Below are positions 28,957-41,890 of a stretch of 64,000 nt of DNA, piece after piece; the first letter of the stretch is position 1; each line of letters starts with the position of its first letter. The notes under the pieces were generated by a model, which made no database searches, was not told the origin of the DNA, and worked only from the letters and a program-made list of their open reading frames with translations. A program made the position numbers and the translations under genes. The stretch lies in the NCBI GenBank assembly GCA_963921795.1, contig OY997642.1, positions 29,473,154 through 29,537,153 of the forward strand. The letters run 5' to 3'. This DNA comes from Nannobrachium achirus (taxonomy: Eukaryota > Chordata > Actinopteri > Myctophiformes > Myctophidae).

Positions 28957-29696
28957 CAGTTGATGCTCAGGGCAGGCTAGACTCAACAGCACCTCTCTGG
29001 TCACCCAGGGTTACTACATACAGGCTACATACAGACCCACCCACCCACATACCTACACACACGGCCACGTATAGGGGAGCTTGTGTTCCACACAGCTCCA
29101 AAAATGCTGTTGGTGTATACATTAGCCCTCACTCTGTCTTTTCCCAAAATCTTTTTATGTCATAATTATTATTATTGCCATCTCCCCCCCCGCCCCTATT
29201 TGTTCTGTATATACCGCTGCATTGTCTGAAGGAAGTCAAACCAAAATAAGTTTTACTTATGTACCTGTATAAAAAGATGTAACAATAGAAAGTACAACCT
29301 TGAACCTGGAGAGAAACTTATATTAACTGCCCTTGTAAAAAGGAGTCTTAAATCGTTATGAAACCTGAGTATGCTTTCTTGCACAAAACAAATGAGTTGC
29401 CTGTCAAACAGATAAATGATTCTTACTGGAAGAATTTGAAGGCCTTGACGCTTGCTCCAGCATTGGAAAACAGCAAACGCAGGTCGTCCTCTGATACACC
29501 CTCCCTGAAAACAAAATGTGCACCTTAAAAATCCCCGTCTTAGAAATCAAACCAGTCCTTATTTCAAAGAGGAAAATTCTGTCCAGTGTGTCTTACGGTA
29601 TATTGGAGAGATGTAGTGTTGCTGAGGGAGGAAATATGTTCTGAAAATTCTTGGATCCAGGTTTCTTAAAGCGATGGAGTGGAGAGCCAGAGAAAT
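28667..29696 (-). CDS. ptbp2: ptbp2 last three coding exons: RRM4
   Basis: Exon 29,597-29,696 gives [20 protein letters not shown], then [12 protein letters not shown]. Exon 29,427-29,504 gives [20 protein letters not shown], then AFKFFQ. Exon 28,667-28,796 gives [20 protein letters not shown] and ends FSKSTI with TGA at 28,667-28,669. Together they form the RRM4 fold with RNP2-like LHLSNIP and RNP1-like KMALIQM. A (GT)n tract at 28,882-28,955 lies 86 bp upstream of the last exon's acceptor. Confidence 0.92.
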
Positions 29697-32600
29697 CTAC
29701 ACAATGTAGAAGAGACAATGACAAAAATCTATTAAGGTTGTTGTAACTGTTATCTCATTCAATAAAATGTATGATCTGTATGCCCTCATCTCTCTGCACC
29801 TTCCTTGACACTCTCTAGTGCCTGCCTGGGGAGTTTGAAAGCCTCTTAAGTAGATCATTATATAACATTAAAGGACCATTTCTGTCTACTCTCTGTGTCT
29901 CAGAGGTTCAGAAAATCACCTACCAATGATATCAGCAATGGGGAATCTAATAGCTAATTATATTTCTGGAAAGTTAGAATGCTATAATAGAAGCTGTTGT
30001 TCTCTGTCTATAAAACCAGTAAGACTCCCTAATCGGGAGAAAAACGACCGTCAGGTCAGCAACCTCATGGTGGCGCTAGAAGAGGGGCATGTGAGAAATC
30101 AGGGGCGGAGGTTGTGGTTTGCCAGCCAAGGAGTGTGTGTGCAAAGTTTGGCATGGATTCGGGCAACGCTGCCGGAGAACGTGACGGACAGACTGACTGA
30201 CTGACAGCCAGCCAGCCGGTGGAGCTTTTCATAGTAACTTGCAACCTGACGGTCGCAATAACCCTCCTGCTGAGGAGGTCACTGGTAGGCAGGTTTCTGA
30301 ACTGTCTACAGCCCACCTCTGACACACAGACATAGACAAGCATAAGAAAATGTATTGAGACCATTAAATGTACTCACATGGCAGCCATTTTTACTTGTCA
30401 TTCATATGTCACGTGTAACATATATATATCACTCACCAAAATCAAAAGGATAACGCAAAAAAACATACAGCTTGTTTGCTTGTTTCCATTGTGGTCCTTA
30501 GTATGAGGTGTTTATGATGTAGTGAGGTGCTGGTGAGTGCATGAAATGTGTAGCGATCATCATGTGCTAATGTCAGGATTCCCACACATTTTTAACAATT
30601 AATTTCCAAAACTTTTCCAGAATATTTAACCCAATTTCCAGGACTATATAACAATAATTCAGCTCAATAACAGGTCACTTACTCCTATGCGCAATGCCCA
30701 AAGACAGGTAGTGTATGCCAGTGGTTCTCAACCTTTTCAGGCCGTGGCCCCCGAAATAATCATATTTTAACTGGGGACCCGGCACCCTGACGAGCACTAA
30801 GAGTTGAGGAATTTTGTATAACACGGTTCTATTGTGAAAATAGCCGATCTACATGCTCACAACGCCTCGCAACGCAACTATTTTCACAATTTCTGCCTCT
30901 AATATTTGACATTTGACATGTTTAATTTGTCATTTCAGAGGCATTAACAAAATCAATAAGCAAAGACAATGCATAGATATTTTTTACAGGACCTTCCAGG
31001 ACTCTTGATAAATTCCAAAACTTTTCCAGTACTGGAAAAATATTTTTCTAATTTCAAAATATTTCCAGGAATTTCATGACCGTGGGAACCCTGTAATGTG
31101 TCGCTGGGCACATATGAAGTCTCTGAGTGGATGCAATCACACAAGAAAGCGCCACACAACAAATAGCCGCCGTGTGAATACGATTATGTTGGTAAAACAA
31201 CAACCTTTGACCAGATCAGTCCCGTCTTACCTTTAGTGAGAAGCTGATCATCCAGTCCCTCTCTGGGCAGAGCAACGGTTTGGTGCTTTGACAGTGTGAC
31301 TCTCATCACTTTACCAAACATCTTCTGGCCATTCAGATGACTCATAGCTATGGAGGGAGGAGGACATGTTGTGATCATCAGGAGGCAGTTAAAACTACAT
31401 AGCATTCATGGTTTTCTGGCTAATGGCCATGTTAAATATACAGAAGAAAAACAGTAGATTACTTAATGGACCGCTGTACAACTAACCAAACACATGACGT
31501 GATCTATTTTACTGAAGAAAATCAAATTTTTCGTTGCAACAGTGTAAGTGAAAATAAATAACTAATATTCCCTGTTAACCCAATTGCGCCACTACGGCAG
31601 CTTTACAAAATATATCAAGATATTGTCCAGGTTGGTGTGGCTACGTGCACTACCAGTCCCATGAAGTCGTCACTCACCTAGTTGAGCCTGGTTGGCATCT
31701 GATAACTGGATCAGAGCACTGTCTTTCTTGTTGTAGAGAATCTTCACGCGCTGCACATCACCGTATACGCCTGGAGACAGATGGAGTGAGGGAGAGTACA
31801 ACAGAGAGAGCAGGGTAGGAGGAGGAGATACGAGGTTGATAGGATAGACAGAGCAGGAGAGATGGAGCCGACGGGAGATTCGAGAAAGAGGAGGACGTGA
31901 AGGATGGAAGGAACAAAGTTAGTGTCGGAAGGACAAACGAAAAAGGAGAGGTGGAGCCTTCCGTGTGATGCCTTCCCGTGCTAACTGACTGTGCGCTGTG
32001 TGGCTGTCTGTGGGGTTGCTAACCAGCTGGTCGATGTGAGGAATGTGCTCTCCTCAACAAACACCTCAAACTCATTTGACTGCTTTACTGATGGACTGAA
32101 AACTACATTGAAGAGAACTCTAATAACCTGGCTTTTGGCTGTGTCTCTCTGACTGATAAAGCGACACACTAATAGATTACCCAACTCACTAAACAGCTGG
32201 TTCGTTGCCAGGTTGATAGACATTCTTGCAGGCAAGCTGGTCGGGTGGCTGGCTGATCAAGTGGCAGACTGGAAACTGACCCAAACTGTAGACGCTAGAC
32301 CATCTTGAATAATCTTAAATATGAAGATGAATGGGTAAACTATGACTGCACTGATCATAAGACTTGAGACAGAGAGAGAGCCGATGGAGATGGACAGAGA
32401 GATTAAACAGTAGATAGAGAGAGAAAGCTAGAGTTGTAGAGGTTGACTGTCACCCAAGGGAGTGACAGTATAGATGCACACTTGCACAGACAGATAGTAG
32501 AGAGAGAGAGGTAAATAGATTGAATATTAGACGTTAAACATACCGAAGAGGGTAAAGAGACTTTGAGGCGTGACCATCTTTAGAGAGAGAGACCGCAGAG

Positions 32601-35058
32601 CAGAGGACAGGAGAGGAGGAGCAGAGGAGGAAGAGGAGAGACGGAGGTAGAGAGCCATGGACGGACAGAGCAGACCGCCAGCAACGGAGGAGGAGAGGAG
32701 AGGTGGTGGTTTCCACGACGATGAAGGGGAGTGGAGCAAAAAGATGGAGGGCATGGGGAGGAGGTCAGATGGCAGAAGCAGTCAGGTTAGATCAGTCAGT
32801 ATACAGTGGGAGCCAACAGAGGGCAGGCAACACAACAGGGAGGGTTGAGGAGAGAGGAGGATAAAGGTGAGCATGGTAGGAGATGAAGAGTTTGAGAGAG
32901 ATGAGAACAGGATCAAAATGAAGGTTTTACCGGCATTGTGTGATGCCGTAGGGGGAGAAAAAAAAGTTGGGAGTGGGAAGAATAACGTAACAGGCGGAGA
33001 AATAGAGGGCAAAGGGGAGCGGTGGTGGGTAGGGAAGGAAGGGAGGAGGACAAAATCAAAGCATAGGTCAGTAAACAGCATCAGTGGAACATTAACAGAA
33101 TCTGAATGATCGCTGGTTTGAATCCCAAACAACTGCACACTGTGACCCACACACGCACACACAGCCAACTCCTATAGTTATGTTACCCCACCCCACACAC
33201 ACACACCCACCCACCCACACACACACAATTATCAATGGGAGAAAATGAAGCTAATTGGGGGGAACTTACATTTTATTAAACAAGTGGCTGAGTAAGGGAG
33301 TAGTAATCAAGCGTAAACAAGGAGGAAGGGGAAGGGAGGGTGGGCATGCAGTGGCTAGCCAGTCAGGTCAGATGTAGTGTCAAGCTGATGGCAGTAGCCA
33401 ATGGGTTAGAGACAGTTTATGGGGGGTGAGATTGCAGCCAAATGCCACACCGAGCACTGGGAAAATAACCCTTTTCCCCCCACGTTTTTAGTATGAAGAC
33501 CCAACTGTGTGGAACAGGTAGAACAAATAGACCAATTACAGCTCACTATAGTTACTATGTGCACCTCCGTCCCCGACTTTGAGGAATTGTTTGGAATCCC
33601 AGAACCTTGTATGAGGATGGGTTGGGTGTAGCTGATGAAGACAACCATAACTGTCCATAAACCAGGGGCTTCTATTGGCTCACATAATGACAGTTGTGAA
33701 GGGAGCAGCTGAACTCAACTTTCTGCTGTGTACCACTAGTGTTTGTTTTTTTGTTTTACATTTGATTTAATAAATGTAATCGGTCAAAACCTAAAAAACT
33801 AAAAATATATATATAAAAAAAATACTTTTGTCAGACTTTGTGAACCTTGCCATAGTTTGCAGTTACAGGGTTGCATTAGTGAAGGTTTGTGTGGATACTG
33901 TGATTACCTTCCTGCATAGAGGAATATTTGGTGCCCCAAAGAGGTTTTAGCTTATGCCAAAATGATAAACAAATGCTTACACGGAAAATGATTTCACTTG
34001 TAAACTTGTTACGCGACAACCTTGAAGCTGCAGCCGATAAGAATTGTGAATGAAATCTTATAGGGGACCACAATGAAAATAAGACCCCAGCACTATTTTG
34101 TGTTATCCTTTAAGCCTTAATGTCTTACTGTACCACATGCCGTTTACATTGACTGAAAATAAAGTATTCAATCAATATTCAATCACCGTTAAAATAGTAT
34201 GAAGAAAATTATCACTAGCATTCCTGAGATATCAAAAAGAAAAAAATACAGTCTTTTGTCATTATGTGGCAGGAATACGCTTTAGTAGCATGACAGAGAC
34301 GTGAAAACCACCACTAGACAATAGATGCCGCCTTCAGAGAGACAGAGGAGAGAGGCGCTGAGAGAGAGATGGGAGATTAAATTCAAAGAAATAGAGAAAA
34401 GGACTACGATATACAGTAGTAGATTTAGATTTACAAATACAGAAACCTAGAAAACCTAGAAATCTTGCACATATTAGTCATAGAAACATGATGGCAAATA
34501 TGAGTGGACAGAAGGAAAAAAAAAAGGGAAAAAAGAAAAAAAGATAATAAACATCTAAATTCAAATAAAGAAGATAGGACTCTGGAGCCAATAAAAAAAT
34601 ATAATGTTGAAAAATATAAGGGTTCAAAAAAACTTCCACGGTTAATCTGGCATGGCCAGGTGTCCCAACAAACGCAATTGACCACGATCGAGGGTAGAAA
34701 GGTAGGAGGGACTAGCGACTCCGAAATGTGCAGTTTCTGAGGGCGCTAACTGAGAAGAATAGTGTGTATCTCTACACACGTTTTGTCCCCATGAAACTCC
34801 TTGATGTTGGCATAAAGAAGGGAACTGGCGGTGTCAAGTGTATTGGCAGAGACACGTGCTGACCTACATCCTCCCCAAGACCAACCAGTAAGGTTCAGCA
34901 GTGACAAGGGACTACAATACAAGGAGACTTGGGAATTTACTAAATCGGGAGAACAAAAAATATTGGGCGGAACATTTTTCAAACGAGAAAAGATTCTAGA
35001 CACAGCAACAGAGAGAGGGGGAACGTAAGGCCTATGTGACAGTCTGTGGAGAGCCTGT

Positions 35059-35113
<55 letters not shown>

Positions 35114-38100
35114 CAATGGAACGCACAGTAAAACATTCACTTGTGTGAAAAAAGTTAATTGAACAGACTGCGTTTCTCGCTCTGATGTGTACATACACAC
35201 TTATATCTAAAATGAGCTGCAGATTCAACCAATGTATTACAATTCAAAATGAACCTCAGTCTCACCTTTCCACACTCATTCATGACAAATATATAGTACA
35301 TAGCCCTTAAAACACACACAGGGCTAGATTGTGGTTTGGTGTAGTGTACCTCGTCGTTCAGGTTGGACGCCAACAGTACTCCAGAAACGCCGGACCCAGA
35401 CAGAGCAACGCGTCCAGCAGCTGCTGCTGCCGCAGCAGCGGCGCTCAACGGACTGATGGCTCCTACGAGGACAGCAATGACAAGACACAATGAACACAAA
35501 CGCCACAGAGCAATACAATACCGTTAGTTAATCAGTTAGGTCACAGCTGCAGCACTCGGGACCTGTGGCTCCTGTAAGGAGAAAGGGTCAACAAACTCAA
35601 AATATGTTGATGCTATACCGTCTTGAATAAGCTTAACGCATCTCAACATAATTCACAATTCTGCAGCCAGAAAGACAAACATAACAAAAGCTAATTTAAT
35701 ATCATCCTCTACATCAAACTTTACAATCAAAGTACTGATGTAATCGGAAGATGTTGTGGGGGCCCGGGCGATTTAGGTGCGGTCCAATTGCATCCCCAAA
35801 ACACGTTTTCCTAGAGGAACGTGGTTATACCTCTTCTACAAGAGTCAATTAATAACAGACTCCTAAAAATAAGCATAAATATCGACCATTAACACCTTAT
35901 CGCAATAATTCCACCATTAAACACTCACAGAGTGGGCACTGGGCAGGATTAAACATGTGAGGGGAAGGATTAGAGTTTTGACATGCCATGCCCACACAAA
36001 CAAAACACAGCAATCAATGCATAATTCAAATCATATTCACATACAGTGTAGCTCTGCTCTCAGTCCTTCCAGATGACATGAGAATTTGCAAAGAACATAA
36101 AACATGCCCTGCACTTTAAGAGCAAAACATTTGAAAGCACTTGTTTTTTTAACTGCAATCTCATCACACACTAAAATGCATCTATTGGCAGAAGCAAAGT
36201 TTAGTCAACTCAATTTACTTTCGAGAACATTTAAATGTTTTGGGAATGTATTTATTTTTCATTGGTTAACAAAGAGTTCTGGAAAATGTAATAAGAGCAA
36301 ATTCCCAAGGACAGCTTGGATGGACTGTGGAGGACACACCAGGGTGAGGAAATATCACCAGAAAAAGAAAATAAAGAAAATGGGGAGGAAAAAAAGAAGA
36401 AAAAACACTGGGAGATACTTACCAGTGGCTTAACACATTAAACGCCCACGTGGTTTTGACGTTTTAATTTGCTGGTGCCCATGGCAACGCGTCATTTTAC
36501 CTACCGGCGAGAGTACGGGCGAGAAAAGTAATCCGAGTAAATGTAATCCGAGTATGTCCTGTTTATTTCGCGAAAATCTTTTCTTTCAGTCAGGACTGTT
36601 TTTTATCAATTCTAAGCCACAGTGTTTGTGTTACGGCAGGTAGAAGAGGCTGCCGTTTTGAGAAAAAAATGAAAAAAGGAAGAGAATCCGGAGAAAACAG
36701 CATTTTTGTGCAGCCGCTAAACAGGAAGTCAACGAGACAGACAGCACGTCCGGGTGACGTAATTGCGCGCTGCATGTTGGGAAATGGAGTTTGTTTCATC
36801 ACCGCGGTAGCCAAGTGCAGTAGCTACAGTACAGTATAGTTTACTGTACAACGCGTCGAACACGTCGTGGGCGCACGTAAACATCAAAGAGTTTGGCGCG
36901 TTGACACCACGTGGGCGTCCGATGTGTTAATCTACAATAAAGATGTTTTACAATAAAGGAATGTTTCTATTGTAGACACTTCTATTGTGGCCAATGACCC
37001 AGTGGAAGTAATTTCCCTGCCCTGGTGTTTCCAGGCAGAAGCTCTAGCACAGCTATTAAAGACAGAGTAGTATAGCAGAAGGACAGGGAGAGACAGAGAA
37101 AGAGGGGGGAAAAAAGAAAAGTAGAAAAAGGAAAGGATAGGTACCTCCACCCTGCGAGAGGGAGAGAGAAGACGAGTAACCTCCTCCACTAGAGTAGGAA
37201 GCTAGCGATCCAGATGGGGTACCTATAAGACAATATGACAACTACGTTTATACCACACAAAGCTAACCCACGCTGATTCACTTTCACATGTAGTGGCTAA
37301 ATGTTAGCTAGCACTCCTGAACTGAGTACCTACAAAACGTAGCCGCAACCTAGAACAAGAGACCACGTCACTAAACTGTGCTAGGATTAAAAGCCAACTG
37401 CATTACTGCTGTTTTATAGAGCTGGATTAGTGCTGCAAACTTGGATGTAGATGCTTGTGAGATAACCTGTGTAAGCTACAGCAGACTTAAAAGTGCCATC
37501 AGAATGTTTTAATCAAACATCAATTCTATTCCATAGATTTTCTCTCGACTTTCTGAGCATCGGTTTAGTTCAACTTCTCAAAATAAGATATCCTTATTAT
37601 GGAATGCGGAGATGTCACAACTGCACCCCTTCCCCAAAGGGGAATTTAAGTACAGGGATAGGAGGGAGCGATACAAATCACTGAGGGGGGAAGAGAGGAG
37701 AAGGGAGTTAACCAAATAATGAACCAAAATGTCTAAATTGTGTAGAAAATAGTCGATCTACAAACTCTCAATGCGTTGAGATGTCGATCTGCTATTTTGA
37801 CATTTCTCTCCTGTTCTTTTAGCCTATGACATGCCCAAATAGGGATGCCAGGGTTCAAGTGGTTAAGAGGGTTAACAATCCCTGATGCCCTGTGTTCTTG
37901 TCTCCAGTTGACCGCTGGCAGTGCGACCTGACAATCTCTCTTCATCATTTTGGTGACGATGCACTTCCATTAGAGTGCCTGTAAACTGCAGTCTACACTA
38001 ATTAACCCGAGTACTAACTTAGTGTTTACCTGAATGCTCACTGACCCAGTGGAGGAGAGAAGAGAGGGATAGAGAGGAGGGAGAGAAGGAGGGATGAAAT

Positions 38101-41100
38101 AGACAGAATATTTACCCAGAATGACAGACGTCGCCGTGTCTCTCCGTACCCGAGCATGGCTGGTCATAATCTCAGCTGCACTTTAATTTCACTTTAATAA
38201 CTCTGGGCTGAATTCTGTGACTGAAATACTACTCACTAGCCAAAACAAGGGACAGAGCAGTGTGTTCATCTTACCCAGTAAAGATGAATGGTCCTTGTTG
38301 CCGGACCCCTCGTCTCCGGTGGGCAGGTCAGGTCGGGTGTAGTCTCGGCTCTTATCGTTGTTGTATTTGACGTTGAGGCTCACCAGCTTGCTGAAGTCTA
38401 TCCGTAGTGTGCAGCACGAGTTGTAGATGTTCTGCCCATCCAAAGACTGCAGAGAAGGGAGAAAGAAAGAGGGGGAGCGTATGAAAACAACAGAGGGAAG
38501 ATGGGAGCATTAAGCAAGAAGGCTTGGGAATAGAGTTTCATACCAAAAAATGCTTTAATACATACAGTACATTTGTTGGATGACAACCTACCAGTTTAGC
38601 TTGCTGGGCATTGACTGGATCGCTGAACTGCAGCAGAGCTTGAAATTGGTTGTTCTTGGTGAAGGTTATGATTTTCATCACTGTGCCAAACTTACTAAAG
38701 ATCTGGAGGGATGGGGAAGGACAAAGCGAAGGACAGTTTGAGTTAGTTCACCAACCCAAACTTACAATAAACATTTACACTGGTAGTTGGTGGTATAATT
38801 AAGTAGCAGGGAAACCAAGGGTTCCCGAGCCATGTAGCGCCATAGGTCAGAAGCCTACCCCCAATGCAACCCTTGATGGCGGGTGTCAATCAAGGTAAAA
38901 TTTTTAGTCTTTGGTATGACTCGGCCAGTAATTGAGCCCCAAGCCAACTGTGCTGGTCGGTAGTGGTATGGTAGCTTATAAACATGAAATGAAATTCCCT
39001 TCTTGTAAAAAGTAAGGAATTCACAGGTCAGAGCCGAAATGCCAAGACAATTATTGTTAACTTAATTAAGACTGAATATGACAAAGGAGTGTCGGGATAC
39101 TGCTCCATATCAGCAGTCATTGCAATCTGAATATTGGAAATAAATAAATGTACCTGTTGGAGAACATCCAGTGTCACAGGGTAGAACATGTTGTCAATGA
39201 TGATGCGCAGAACAGGGCTCGGGGGCGGGGCCAAGTCCAGAACTCCAGGCTCAGAGGACGGAGAGCTTCCGTCCTGAACAGCCGACACTGCCTGCAGCAC
39301 CGCCTGAGCTCTCTGAGGTCAAGAAACACACACATCATAGACAATATTAAATGTGCCATCTCATATCGGCCTGCCCTGAATAAAAACAAAAGTATGGGCT
39401 AGTAGGGCCGCTGAGGAGGAAAAAACAAACACACCAGCTGGATCAGGGAGAAAGTGCAAGTCTTGGGAATGAATGGTGCGTTAGGACTTGCTGACAAAGT
39501 GTGTATCCTTTTATTTATTATTTTTTTAAGATTCTTTTGGGATGTTTTTGCCTTTATTGATAGAGTTAAGTGGAGACAGACAGGAAAACGAGGAGAGAGA
39601 CGGGGAGTGACATAAAGCAACAAAAGAAAAGTGTGTATTATATGCCTGTGTGTATGTAAACGGTGAGTATCACATCACAGGTGGATGTGTGTGTACCTGA
39701 TTCAGAGCAGAGTCAGTCTTCAGTTCCTTGTGGTTAGAGTACTGGATGAAGACTGGTGTGTTTCTGACCTGTTTGACAGACAATATATTTCAGACACATA
39801 TTCAAATGTATAAGATAACTACAGTTTAAGTATAACAGATCATCTATGAGAACAGGAGTGGTTCAAACCTGGGGTGTGACCGCTGAGTAGTAGTTCACCA
39901 TAGTGATAGCCGCTTCCTCTGTCCCCAATTCCAGAAATGCCTGCAATATAGTGATATTTAAATTCAGTATTGCCAATTATGATGTTAAACAGGAAATGTT
40001 TAATCGGATTTGTAAAGAAAAGCATCAACATAGTTATTTAGTTCTTTACTAGGCAAGGCTGCTTTTGTATTACAACTATGGAATGGATTATTACAGTTAT
40101 ACCTTATGCAGTTCACAATATTATTACCACAGGCACAATGCACACTGATTGTCTGATGGCATTAATTATGTGCCAAGATGGTCTGGTGTATGTTGTTTTT
40201 TCTGTGGCATTAAGACAACATATTTCCCCTCAAGGGGACAAGATCATTTCAGCTACAGTCAAAAGCAGTCTTCAAGTTTCAAGTGCCAGTATTCCTTTCC
40301 TCTACATTTTGCATAGGGTGTATCATGGCATTTTTAATTTGCAGGCTGTGATCCTAGAGACCTAGACTCTAGGCTCACATAGTCAGTGAATTCCTAGATT
40401 CAGAGCAGTGGTTCTCAACCTGTGGGTCAGGAGCCCCTGGATGGGGAGGTCCCCAAATTATTTTAGCGGGTCCACAGATGATTAACTTGATGTGCAACAT
40501 TGTTTTCTCACTCAACAGTAAACAGACCAAATCAAATCAACCAATAAAGTTTAAGTGTATAGAGGGTATCTGCATATTTCTAAAGTGACAATTTAAGGAC
40601 TCTTATAGGAAAATATACAAAATGTATGTAATGCCTCAAATATTACAACTCCAATTGCTCATCAGGTGGGGGGTCCCCAGTTCAACTATGATTATTTTGG
40701 GGGTTGCGGCCTAAAAAGGTTGAGAACCACTGATCTGGTTGTTGCAGTTTCTGAGTGTCAAATCTTTCAATCAAGAATCAACGTTCGATGTAAAGGTCAA
40801 AACACTACTACATTTACCTGGTTCTTCCCCTTAAGCATCAGTATGTTGGTGACCTTTCCAAAAGGCAGCCCCAGAGCGATGACTTCGGTCTCTGACACTT
40901 CGTTGGGAAGCTTCCGGATGTGAAGAACTCTGGAGGGAGGGGATTCATCCAGGCGCTGCTTCTTGCTGTCACTCCCGTTGGCTGCAAAGAATAAAACGTA
41001 CAATCACAACCTGACCTTCCCATGTACAGTTTACAGTTTAGGCATTTAGCAGACGCTTTTAATTCAAAGCGACTTATAATAAGCAGGTAATACATCACTA

Positions 41101-41807
41101 TAATAAGCAAGATAATATGTCAGAACATCAACAACAATATAACAAATGCATTTCTTTTCAACAGCTATGTGTTTTTGGCTATTCATCTTCAAAAATCATA
41201 ATTTATTTTAAAACAAACAAACACATTTAAGAAATTCCATAAACAAAAAATAATTATCAAGTAGTAGTTTGGGTCCCAGGCAAACGTATACTGTAATCTC
41301 CCTTTTGAGTGTCGAGATAAAAAGATAGGGAACCACTGCGCTAGAGTGAACGCAGGGTTAGACTAACATTAGCTGTGCACTCACCAGTCATAGACGGAGG
41401 GCTGCTACCGTACATGTTGAGCTCATCTGAGCCTCTCTGAAAGAAGACCATTAAAAATCTATTAACTTCGAGACTAGACAAACATTGTTTTGCACAAAAC
41501 AAAATACACATTTTAATGATTTCCCAGCATTTCAAATGACATCTCAATTCAATATTACATCTTCTTTTCATTATGAACCAGTCCTCCAACCAAGTAAAAC
41601 TCATTTGAGCATATCTGTTAATAATACAGTAGGCCTAATGTGAATCAATTTAGTCTATTAACTATTGGGTATTGTATTAGACCAGTAGCTCTGGGTTATA
41701 ACTTATGTTGTGTTTTGATTGACATTTCGTGTCAAAAATGTATATACTACATGAACATATATATGCACAAAAAAAGGATAAGCCTGAGCTTTTAATTCAA
41801 TTGTGGC

Positions 41808-41890
<83 letters not shown>

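Noticed and set aside
34501-34740. Lys-rich plus-strand open frame ([12 protein letters not shown])
   Set aside because: A-rich intronic sequence of ptbp2 on the opposite strand; no support as a gene.
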